Source: Bacteroidota bacterium
GTDB lineage: Bacteria; Bacteroidota; Ignavibacteria; Kryptoniales; JAKASW01
Assembly (NCBI GenBank): GCA_021789755.1
Contig: JAJYJD010000098.1
Location: 1 to 11,522, forward strand
Length of the DNA: 11,522 nucleotides
Reading direction: 5' to 3'
Positions within the stretch are counted from its first letter, which is position 1. Every line of letters starts with the position of its first letter. Below the pieces are notes generated by a model. The model was not told the origin of the DNA and made no database searches. It saw nothing but the letters and a program-made list of their open reading frames with translations. Below, one piece after another: positions 1-7,085 of this stretch. The translations under genes were made by a program, and so were the position numbers.

Positions 1-1
1 T

Positions 2-760
2 TTTGTCGCTCCCCTTCCGGCTTCGGCAATTCCCGGAATCGGAAAGAGAACGACGGAGACACTTGAGAGCCTGGGGATATACACCGCCGGGGCACTCGCA
101 AGCGCAGATATTCACATGCTGAGGAATATCTTCGGCTCAATCGGTTTCTATCTTTATGAAGCGGCAAATGGAAGGGGACCGCGAGAGATCGAAGGCGACG
201 AACACGGCGCGAAATCGATATCGCGCAGCACGACTTTCGCAGAAGATTCAAACGACGAGGAGTTCATCTCATCAGTATTCTTCTACCTCTCCGAGAAAAT
301 TGCCCGCGAGCTTCGCAAGAACGGCGACGCAGCATCAACCGTCACGGTCAAAATGCGTTATTCGGACGGCGCGCCGCTCCTCGGGTTCAAAAAAGCAGGC
401 ACGGATACCGGCCGCAGATTCGTCACTTACCAGAAGAGCTACACTCTGAGCCAGCCCACGAATTCCGAATTCGACATCGCCTCCAATGGACTCGCTCTGT
501 TCAGAAGCTTGTGGCTGGAAGGAACGAAGGTACGTCTCATCGGGATCGGCGTTACCAACATACTGGAATCACGACTGCAGCTCGACCTTTTCGCTGCAGG
601 CAGAGCACGTCAGGCGGAGCTGCTCCACGGCCTCGACACGATTCGGAAGAAATTCGGCTACCATTCCATTTACTTCGGGATTGTCGAACAACTCGAACGA
701 ACATACGACCGCCACGACCAAGGTTTCAACCTGCACGCTTCCCCTGCGGATGGAGCATAA
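2..760 (+). CDS. dinB: DNA polymerase IV (Y-family), 5'-truncated by window edge
   Basis: Translesion DNA polymerase, C-terminal part only; the reading frame is open from base 2 and the catalytic palm lies off the window. Visible in order: a helix-hairpin-helix (IPGIGKRTTETLESLGIYTA, about bases 38-97) of the thumb, a linker with the Y-family signature KSISRSTTF, then the little-finger domain ending in GIGVTNI. A textbook beta-clamp binding motif QLDLF is encoded at 578-592. It is followed by a tail with LDTIRKKFGYHSIYFG, which is usual for DinB proteins of this kind. The stop TAA is at 758-760. A 1-bp-interrupted hairpin follows directly and the next gene lies 53 bp on in the same direction. 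Family assignment is firm. The choice of DinB rather than UmuC rests on the general look of the C-terminal half and is slightly less sure. Confidence 0.9.
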   Translation, partial: FVAPLPASAIPGIGKRTTETLESLGIYTAGALASADIHMLRNIFGSIGFYLYEAANGRGPREIEGDEHGAKSISRSTTFAEDSNDEEFISSVFFYLSEKIARELRKNGDAASTVTVKMRYSDGAPLLGFKKAGTDTGRRFVTYQKSYTLSQPTNSEFDIASNGLALFRSLWLEGTKVRLIGIGVTNILESRLQLDLFAAGRARQAELLHGLDTIRKKFGYHSIYFGIVEQLERTYDRHDQGFNLHASPADGA

Positions 761-806
761 ATATTCTCTCCATCCCCTTGATTGATTCGGATGGAGTCGG
801 AATATT
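760..806 (+). terminator. Two-part hairpin after dinB (possible terminator or leader stem)
   Basis: Inverted repeat seen directly: AATATTC (760-766) plus CTCCATCC (768-775) pair with GGATGGAG (789-796) plus GAATATT (800-806). This gives 15 base pairs with a 1x3 internal loop and a 13-nt apical loop. It begins at the last base of the dinB stop codon. No U-run follows, so it is not a classical intrinsic terminator; it may protect the dinB 3' end. The right arm contains the only purine-rich GGAG upstream of the next start codon (814), so it could also mask ribosome access. Confidence 0.5.
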
Positions 807-813
807 TCACCAT

Positions 814-1788
814 ATGAAAAGAAAAGATTCTTCCCATTCTTCTTCGACTGAGCGCTCGCACTTCGTCGGAGGGACATTATTCCATTACTCCCCTACTGCG
901 ACCGCCGGAGGCGGACTCCGCCGGGCAGTCACCGTTACGATATTCCTCTTCCTCTCGTTTTCCCTGACATCTTTTCAACCGCTGCCGTCCCTGGTAATGC
1001 AATTCAGCTTCGGGAATTTTCACGATCCTAAGGGGATCAGCGTCGATCCCGCCGGTACGGTGTATGTCGCGGACACCGGAGACGACCTTCTCCTCAGGTT
1101 CAACTCTTCAGGCGATTCGACCGGGGAGGTGGGCGGATACGGCTGGGGAGACTTCCAGTTCGATATGCCGTACGATGTTTGCGCGACCAACGGGGTAGAG
1201 ATTTACGTAGCCGATTATAACAACAACAGGATCCAGCGATTCGACCGGACACTGGCGAACGTTGCGACGCTTTCTACGAATCAGTCGAACGACGACTCAA
1301 AGCGATTCGGTTACCCATCCGGCGTGGCGGTCTCGAGGCTCGGGGACCTTTTTATCTGCGACGACGAGAACGTACGCGTCATGAAAGTGAACACGTTTTC
1401 CACGGTCGAACGATCTTTTGGCGGGTACGGTGAAGGGGCGGGGACACTGACCATGCCGCGTCAGGTCGCCATCGGACCAAACGACGATGTGTTCGTTTCC
1501 GACAAAGGGCGTGTTGCGACGTACGACAATTTCGGGAATTACCTCGGTTCTATCGGCACAGGAATACTGCACGATCCGACCGGGATAGACATCGGAGAAG
1601 ACAAGCTCGGAGTCTGCGATTCCGATACTCTCTACTTCTTCAAACTTGACGGGACGCTCATAGCGAAGTTTTCGGGGAATGATATTCTCGGAACCAGGAT
1701 AAGCCACTTCAACGACGTTTCGATCCGCGGCAACAGAGTATATATCCTGACCGACAAGAATGTCGTGATAGCCAGGTCAGACTTCTGA
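814..1788 (+). CDS. NHL-repeat beta-propeller protein, exported or membrane-anchored
   Basis: 324-residue protein with no assignable enzyme function. Residues about 36-57 hold RR followed by a hydrophobic stretch (TVTIFLFLSFSL), a late signal peptide or signal anchor, so the propeller should lie outside the cytoplasm. The rest is repeats of NHL type, each with a D-P-x-G-I/V-x-V-D...G-x-x-Y-V-A-D...R-I-Q-R-F pattern: about 65-98, 113-145, 165-195, 213-240, 253-280 and a degenerate one at 295-322, enough for a six-bladed propeller. Such proteins commonly bind proteins, RNA or glycans; the partner is unknown here. ATG 814 is the first in-frame start after dinB. It gives an unusually long 35-residue hydrophilic N-region, and the ribosome site is weak (GGAG 17 nt upstream), so the start is the least certain part. 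The 3' end overlaps the convergent dehydrogenase gene by 12 bp. Confidence 0.8.
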   Translation: MKRKDSSHSSSTERSHFVGGTLFHYSPTATAGGGLRRAVTVTIFLFLSFSLTSFQPLPSLVMQFSFGNFHDPKGISVDPAGTVYVADTGDDLLLRFNSSGDSTGEVGGYGWGDFQFDMPYDVCATNGVEIYVADYNNNRIQRFDRTLANVATLSTNQSNDDSKRFGYPSGVAVSRLGDLFICDDENVRVMKVNTFSTVERSFGGYGEGAGTLTMPRQVAIGPNDDVFVSDKGRVATYDNFGNYLGSIGTGILHDPTGIDIGEDKLGVCDSDTLYFFKLDGTLIAKFSGNDILGTRISHFNDVSIRGNRVYILTDKNVVIARSDF

Positions 1789-2772
1789 TTTCTCCAGCAC
1801 TTCAGGATTTACAATTGCCGGCGGACGTTCGCCCTTCAACACGGCAATGGCGTTCAATGCCGACAGCTCCGACATCCTGGCACGGGTTTCAAGCGTAGCA
1901 CTCCCGAGGTGCGGGGCGAGGACAACATTATCGAGCCTGAAAAACTCGCGGTTTACTTTCGGCTCATCGACATAAACATCCAACCCGGCGCCGGCGATTT
2001 TCGTTTTTTTCAGCGCCGAGATCAGCGCCCGTTCATCGATCACTTCACCACGAGCCGTATTGATAAGAATACACGACTTCTTCATCAGGCCGATCTCCCG
2101 CCTGCCGATCATGCCCCTGGTCTCGGAGTTCAACGGAACGTTCAGGCTCACAAAGTCCGATTCCCTCAGCAATTCTTCCAGCGTAACGAGCGATGCACCC
2201 AGACTGTCCAGATCGGGATTCTCCCGGCGAGAGTAATAAACGATCTTCATTCCGAATCCCTTTGCCCGCGTCGCTACTCCGGTTCCGATTCTCCCTGCAC
2301 CGATAATGCCGATCGTCTTGCCGGACACTTCGTGACCGAGCATCATCAGCGGTGTCCATCCCTTGAACTCCCCTGCTCGCACGAGCCGGTCTCCTTCAGC
2401 GATCCTCCTTGCGGCAGCCAGCAAGAGGCCGAATGCCATGTCCGCGGTCGCGTCGGTTAGAACCCCCGGGGTATTGGTCACGACTATTCCCTTTTCGGTG
2501 GCGGCTTTGACATCAACGTTGTTGTACCCGACCGCGAAATCGGAAATCACTCTCACGGTTTTAAGCTTCGAAATAAATCCCCGATCGAATTTGTTGCCGA
2601 GCATGGCTACCACCCCGAACGCGCCGTCCAACTTTTCGAGGAGTTCGCGCTGGGTGATGTCTCGCTCCTCTTTATTCACATCGACGCGGAAATACTCCCT
2701 GAGCAGCACCATCCCATTTTCAGGTATTCTCCTTGTTACGAGGATTCTCGGACGTCGGCGGGGTTGGCGCAT
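1777..2772 (-). CDS. D-isomer 2-hydroxyacid dehydrogenase (glyoxylate/hydroxypyruvate reductase-like)
   Basis: 331-residue NAD(P)H-dependent oxidoreductase that should interconvert 2-keto acids and D-2-hydroxy acids such as glyoxylate/glycolate or hydroxypyruvate/glycerate in the cytosol. The family layout is complete: N-terminal catalytic half (VISDFAVGYNNVDV at about 75-88), Rossmann loop GAGRIG (158-163), catalytic Arg241 in NTARGEVID, Glu270 in DVYVDEP and His288 in APHLGSAT. After the second Rossmann strand the sequence is YYSRR rather than an acidic residue, which favours NADP(H) by analogy with glyoxylate reductases (inference). ATG 2772 is preceded by AAGGGA at 7-8 nt. It is the last gene of the leftward block, 69 nt after metG with no hairpin in the gap. 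Exact substrate (GyaR, GhrB or related) cannot be settled from sequence, so no symbol is given. Confidence 0.9.
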   Translation of the reverse strand: MRQPRRRPRILVTRRIPENGMVLLREYFRVDVNKEERDITQRELLEKLDGAFGVVAMLGNKFDRGFISKLKTVRVISDFAVGYNNVDVKAATEKGIVVTNTPGVLTDATADMAFGLLLAAARRIAEGDRLVRAGEFKGWTPLMMLGHEVSGKTIGIIGAGRIGTGVATRAKGFGMKIVYYSRRENPDLDSLGASLVTLEELLRESDFVSLNVPLNSETRGMIGRREIGLMKKSCILINTARGEVIDERALISALKKTKIAGAGLDVYVDEPKVNREFFRLDNVVLAPHLGSATLETRARMSELSALNAIAVLKGERPPAIVNPEVLEKSEV

Positions 2773-2841
2773 ATCATTCCCTTGAACGGTCGCCTGCGTG
2801 CGGAAACCGGCGGGAGGAACGCAAAGATAAGGCGCGGCAGC

Positions 2842-4911
2842 TCATCTTACGATGCTGCCGCTGTCGATGTCGGACGCAGTCGTCAGTATCGATAACTTTC
2901 CGTCTTCGGTCGACGCAGCAAGGAGCATCCCGTTCGATTCGAGCCCCATTAGCTTGGCAGAGGCAAGGTTGGCTACGACTATCACATTTTTTCCGACAAG
3001 ATCTTCCGGTTTGTAATGTTTGGATATTCCCGCGATAATCTGCCGCTTCTCTTCGCCGATCCGGACTTCGATCCGCAAGAGTTTCTCCGATTTCGGGACC
3101 TTCTCACAGTTGAGTATCCTGGCAACACGGAGATCAACTTTTCGAAAATCATCTATGGTGATTTGAGCCTTTATCGGTGCCGTAGATGGCACCGCGGCCT
3201 TTACCTCAGGCCCGATCGTATTCGTAGTCTTATTGATCTGCTCTTCGATTGTCGTATCCTCTATCTTTGTAAAAAGTATCTTGACATGCCCGATCTGCTT
3301 CCCCGCCTCGACGGACATTTCCGCGGCTGAGTTCCAAGCAGCTGTCGAAGCGAGACCATCGAGTGCGAGCATTTTCCAGATTTCCTCTGCCGCAAAAGGG
3401 ATTACCGGCGAGAGGAGAATTGCCAGCGATCGTGCCAGCTGCGCACAGATATTCAGCGTGGTCGCACACTGGACGGGATTGTCGTTTCGAGATTTCCACG
3501 GCTCGGAGTCATTGAAATACTTGTTCGCCGCACGGGCCAGGGACATAGCCTCAACGACGCCGTCACGAAATTTGAATGCTTCAAAAAGCTTCCCGACCTT
3601 ATCGGGAGCCTCTTTCATCTCGCCGGCAGCCCATTTGTCGAGTTCGCTCAGCTTGCCCCGCTCCGGTATTTTCCCGTCGTAATACCTTTGTATGAACTGC
3701 AATGTGCGGTTTACGAAATTCCCGAGAGTGTCTGCGAGCTCATTGTTGACACGCGCCTGAAAATCCTTCCAGTAGAAATCGGAGTCGCGGGACTCGGGAA
3801 GGTTCAACGCGAGCGCGTAGCGGAGCGCATCCGCCGGAAATACTTCTATGAAATCCTTTAGGTCTATTCCCCAGCTGCGGCTCTTCGAAAATTTTTTCCC
3901 CTCAAAGTTCAGGAATTCGTTCGCAGGAACTGCATCCGGGAGCACGTAGCGTGATTTTCCTCCTTCGTTCCAGGCCATGAGCATTGCTGGAAAAATAAGC
4001 GTATGAAACACTATGTTGTCTTTGCCGATAAAGGCGATGTAGCGGGTTTCGTCATTCTGCCAGTATTTCTTCCAGAAATTCGGATCTCCCTTTTTCTGAG
4101 AGAGCTCCTTCGTCGAAGAAATGTATCCCAGCACAGCTTCAAACCAGACATAAAGGACTTTGTTCTCGTAACCCTGGAGCGGAACAGGTATCCCCCAGTG
4201 GAGGTCGCGGGTGACAGCACGGTCCTCAAGCCCCTGTTTCAACCAGCTGTCCACGTAGCTCCGGACATTCTCCTTCCATTTCTTGGAGTCGACATATTCC
4301 TCCAGCTGCTTCTGGAACTTGCCGAGAGGAAAATACCAGTGTTTCGTTTCCCTGACGACGGGCGTGGTGCCGCATATTTTGCATTTCGGGTCGATGAGCT
4401 GTGTCTGCTCAAGCCATGTCCCGCACTTTTCGCACTGGTCCCCGCGGGCTTCGGTGTTTCCGCACACCGGGCATGTCCCTTCCACGTACCGGTCCGCCAG
4501 AAACATCCTGTCCTTCTCACAATAGAGCTGCTTCTCGCTCTTTTCGACGAGGAGCTTCTGGCGGTAAAACTCCAGGAAGAATTCCTGCCCGGTTTGGTGG
4601 TGGATCGGCAGAGTGGTCCGGGAATAGTTGTCGAAGCTCATCCCGAATTGCGTGAAGCTGTCCTTGTTCATGGAATGATAGCGGTCGACGATCTGCTGGG
4701 GTGTTACACCTTCCTTGTCGGCAGTTATCGTGATCGGGACGCCGTGTTCGTCAGAACCGCAGATGAAGATTACGTCTTCGCCCTTAAGGCGGAGATAGCG
4801 GACATATATATCGGCCGGCAGGTAGGCACCGGCAAGGTGACCGAGGTGAATCGGGCCGTTGGCATACGGGAGCGCCGCTGTGACAAGGGTTCGCGAGAAT
4901 TTCGAATGCAA
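2842..4911 (-). CDS. metG: Methionyl-tRNA synthetase with C-terminal tRNA-binding domain
   Basis: Class I aminoacyl-tRNA synthetase charging tRNA-Met. Numbering from a TTG start at 4911 (about 689 residues): HLGH at 22-25 (the HIGH motif), zinc-knuckle insert with CxxC pairs CPVC, CEKC and CKIC (Cys147/150, 160/163, 177/180), KFSKS at 340-344 (the KMSKS motif), anticodon-binding helical region, and an EMAPII/Trbp111-type tRNA-binding domain over the last about 100 residues (DFRKVDLRVARIL ... GLESNGMLLAA). That extra domain is typical of dimeric bacterial MetRS. An ATG at 4980 would add 23 residues that do not look like MetRS and would overlap ricT by 56 bp. TTG 4911 has GGTGA just upstream (4920-4916), starts the protein close to the usual position before TLVTAALPYANGPIHLGH, and leaves a 13-nt gap after ricT. 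Function certain, start probable. Confidence 0.96.
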   Translation of the reverse strand: MHSKFSRTLVTAALPYANGPIHLGHLAGAYLPADIYVRYLRLKGEDVIFICGSDEHGVPITITADKEGVTPQQIVDRYHSMNKDSFTQFGMSFDNYSRTTLPIHHQTGQEFFLEFYRQKLLVEKSEKQLYCEKDRMFLADRYVEGTCPVCGNTEARGDQCEKCGTWLEQTQLIDPKCKICGTTPVVRETKHWYFPLGKFQKQLEEYVDSKKWKENVRSYVDSWLKQGLEDRAVTRDLHWGIPVPLQGYENKVLYVWFEAVLGYISSTKELSQKKGDPNFWKKYWQNDETRYIAFIGKDNIVFHTLIFPAMLMAWNEGGKSRYVLPDAVPANEFLNFEGKKFSKSRSWGIDLKDFIEVFPADALRYALALNLPESRDSDFYWKDFQARVNNELADTLGNFVNRTLQFIQRYYDGKIPERGKLSELDKWAAGEMKEAPDKVGKLFEAFKFRDGVVEAMSLARAANKYFNDSEPWKSRNDNPVQCATTLNICAQLARSLAILLSPVIPFAAEEIWKMLALDGLASTAAWNSAAEMSVEAGKQIGHVKILFTKIEDTTIEEQINKTTNTIGPEVKAAVPSTAPIKAQITIDDFRKVDLRVARILNCEKVPKSEKLLRIEVRIGEEKRQIIAGISKHYKPEDLVGKNVIVVANLASAKLMGLESNGMLLAASTEDGKLSILTTASDIDSGSIVR

Positions 4912-4924
4912 TTTTTCACCGTTG

Positions 4925-5953
4925 TTAATTTTGTAACTGATCCTTTCCGGACCGGTTTTGATATTTCCTGATCTCTTCAAGGCTCAGCGGCTCAACGGCG
5001 TTGGTGTCCTGATACCTGAGATAAATTCGTTCGTTGAATATGTCGACCTTCTCGACGAGTCCTTCTCCTTTTGCCGTCATCACCTTCGAATTCGGTACAG
5101 GGAACTGCTTCAGCGTGTCGACATAGTTCTGCATTTCGAATAAGATGCAGCACTTCAGCCTTCCGCAGGCTCCGGCGAGCCTCGACGGATTCAGAGACAA
5201 ACTTTGAAAACGGGCGTGGTCGAGGTTAACCCGTTTGATCTGCGACATCCAAGTCGTGCAACAGACTTCCCTTCCGCATATTCCCAGTCCGCCGATCTTC
5301 TTCGCTTCGTCGCGGGCACCTATCTGTCTCAACTCGATCCTCGTCCTGTATACACTGGCAAGGTCGCGAACCAGGGCCCTGAAATCGACCCTGGTTTCAG
5401 CGGTGAAATAGAAAGTCAGCCTCGCATGGTCGAACTGGTATTCGACGGCAACCAGTTTCATCGACAGATTGTGCTTTGTGCACTTTTCGATGAAGATATC
5501 TGCCGCTTTGTCTTCGATCCGCCGGTTTTCCTCGTTCTGTTTGAGCTCCGGCTCGTTAGCGAGCCTCAGTAGCTTACGCATCGGCTGACCGACGAGTCCT
5601 CTCGAGCGTCTCTTTTCATGGACGGCTTCCCCGGCGGTGACCACCCACCCGAGGTCGGTTCCACGTTCGGCTTCCACGATCACGCGAGTACCGGCGTGCA
5701 ATTGCGAACCCGATTCATTTGTATAAAATCCACACCGGTTCGCCTTGAACTCCACTTCCGCGATGTCGATCAGCGCTTCGGCATTGTCGAGTCCCGCCCC
5801 CACCGGCTGAGCGCCGGTAGCACAGTTGGCGCAACTGCCACACGGTCCCGTGGATTCCACCAGGGAGGTGGATTCCACTTCCTCGACCAAAAGTTCAAAA
5901 TCTCTATCTTCAAGCCCTTCCAGGCCCTCAAAATCGCCAAAATCATCGGACAT
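4925..5953 (-). CDS. ricT: RicT/YaaT-like PSP1-domain protein
   Basis: 342-residue PSP1-family protein. In Bacillus subtilis the homologue RicT (YaaT) forms an iron-sulfur complex with RicA and RicF that steers RNase Y processing; whether partners exist here is unknown. The conserved core (about 65-290) carries two Cys clusters, CGREVCC (Cys226, 231, 232) and CGRLKCC (Cys263, 268, 269), the residues expected to serve a cluster. Unusual is an acidic N-terminal extension (residues 1-36) followed by a second motif CGSCANC (Cys38, 41, 44). ATG 5953 has AGAGG 6 nt upstream. The first 11 nt overlap the end of holB, suggesting translational coupling, and metG begins 13 nt after its end. holB next to ricT is a conserved pairing in distant bacteria. 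Family certain; molecular role in this organism inferred. Confidence 0.9.
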   Translation of the reverse strand: MSDDFGDFEGLEGLEDRDFELLVEEVESTSLVESTGPCGSCANCATGAQPVGAGLDNAEALIDIAEVEFKANRCGFYTNESGSQLHAGTRVIVEAERGTDLGWVVTAGEAVHEKRRSRGLVGQPMRKLLRLANEPELKQNEENRRIEDKAADIFIEKCTKHNLSMKLVAVEYQFDHARLTFYFTAETRVDFRALVRDLASVYRTRIELRQIGARDEAKKIGGLGICGREVCCTTWMSQIKRVNLDHARFQSLSLNPSRLAGACGRLKCCILFEMQNYVDTLKQFPVPNSKVMTAKGEGLVEKVDIFNERIYLRYQDTNAVEPLSLEEIRKYQNRSGKDQLQN

Positions 5954-7085
5954 TTTGAGCCTCTTTTTTCTTGTCCAGCAACCCGCTCAGGTTCAGAAGT
6001 AAATTTACAAAAAGGAGTCCTAAATTCACATTTCCGTAAAGAAGCTTCAATGAATCGTCGACGCTGTTCGCTGCTTCGATCAAATGAGCCGTGTCGAAAC
6101 TGGCGACCATCTTCTCGAGCGTTTCCACCTTGTCCTGGTTAATTATTTCATTCGTCGAGCCGAAATGCATCACAGCTACGTCCCGCAGCCATATCTGCAG
6201 CATCTTGAAGAGGGTTTCAATTCTTGGAATATCCTTCGACTCAAGCGCTCTCCTCGCCCGTGAAGATATCTGCGAGTAGTTGCGGATTGCCACATCGCGA
6301 AGTATGTCGAGCGCTTCGTCTCTAATCTCCATGGTGTCGGTGTCGAGGAGTTCCACTGCTTTGCTGAACGAACCGGAAGCGAGACGAGCTTTGAGTTTCG
6401 CATCTGCAGGGAGAACGGAGTATCTTTCGACAAGTGCCCCTGAAATTTCTTTTTCAGAGAGAAGATCGAAACGCAGCGACTGGCACCTTGAAACAATTGT
6501 CGGCAGAAGCGCGCTTCGCTTGCTTGTCGTCAGGACGAAAACCGTTCCCGGGTTGGGTTCCTCGAGGACTTTCAGAAGCGCGTTAGCGGATTCGGTTCCT
6601 ACGTCCTCAGCCTGCATTACGATTACGACGCGCCTGCCCCGCTGGTAAAGGGACAAAGAATCCTCGCGGATCACTTCCCTTATGCTGCTGATCTTTATGA
6701 CCTGGGCCTTCTGGAGCGAAATCCGATGATACGGGTCCTGTGCCTTAAGCGAGATTTCTTCCCTTATCTTCCGGATGGTCTTGTCGTCAAGTTTGTTGAG
6801 GGGGCCGTCATCTTTTGTCTCGCTGTCCCCGCGCGGAAGGGAGAAGACCAGCCGAATGTTCGGATGTTGCAGCGCAGTGGCCTGCCTGCACGAGGTACAA
6901 GAGTCACACGGCTCCGGGCCGCCCTTCTCGCAGTTGAGCGTCTTGGCGAGCTCTATCGCCATCGCGTCCTTGCCGACCCCCTCAGGGCCTTCGAAGAGAA
7001 AAGCGCCAGGTATTTTGCCCGAGGAGACGATCTGTCCGAGGAGACTCTTGATCCTGTCCTGCCCGATTACACGATCCCAGCCCAT
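5943..7085 (-). CDS. holB: DNA polymerase III delta' subunit (clamp loader)
   Basis: 380-residue AAA+ protein of the replicative clamp-loader complex, needed to place the sliding clamp on primed DNA. It starts MGWDRVIGQDRIKSLLGQI, the usual delta' opening. Motifs: P-loop-like GPEGVGKD (33-40) with Asp in place of the Thr/Ser that binds magnesium, consistent with delta' being a poor ATPase; zinc module Cys52, Cys60, Cys63, Cys66; sensor region ESANALLKVLEEP (165-177); SRC (199-201), the conserved SRC box. A loop at about 84-128 is longer than in enterobacteria but looks like that of Bacteroidetes delta'. ATG 7085 shares its A with the stop of the upstream Omp85 gene (TGATG), so coupling is likely. 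A longer frame starting at 7436 is spurious because it runs through the Omp85 gene. Confidence 0.93.
   Translation of the reverse strand: MGWDRVIGQDRIKSLLGQIVSSGKIPGAFLFEGPEGVGKDAMAIELAKTLNCEKGGPEPCDSCTSCRQATALQHPNIRLVFSLPRGDSETKDDGPLNKLDDKTIRKIREEISLKAQDPYHRISLQKAQVIKISSIREVIREDSLSLYQRGRRVVIVMQAEDVGTESANALLKVLEEPNPGTVFVLTTSKRSALLPTIVSRCQSLRFDLLSEKEISGALVERYSVLPADAKLKARLASGSFSKAVELLDTDTMEIRDEALDILRDVAIRNYSQISSRARRALESKDIPRIETLFKMLQIWLRDVAVMHFGSTNEIINQDKVETLEKMVASFDTAHLIEAANSVDDSLKLLYGNVNLGLLFVNLLLNLSGLLDKKKEAQNVR

Noticed and set aside
511..813. Earlier start for the NHL protein inside dinB
   Set aside because: The added residues are an out-of-frame reading of the polymerase tail, Arg-rich and without domain character.
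4003..4971. Long + strand open frame opposite metG
   Set aside because: Antisense shadow of a highly conserved synthetase gene; no family resemblance and no ribosome site.
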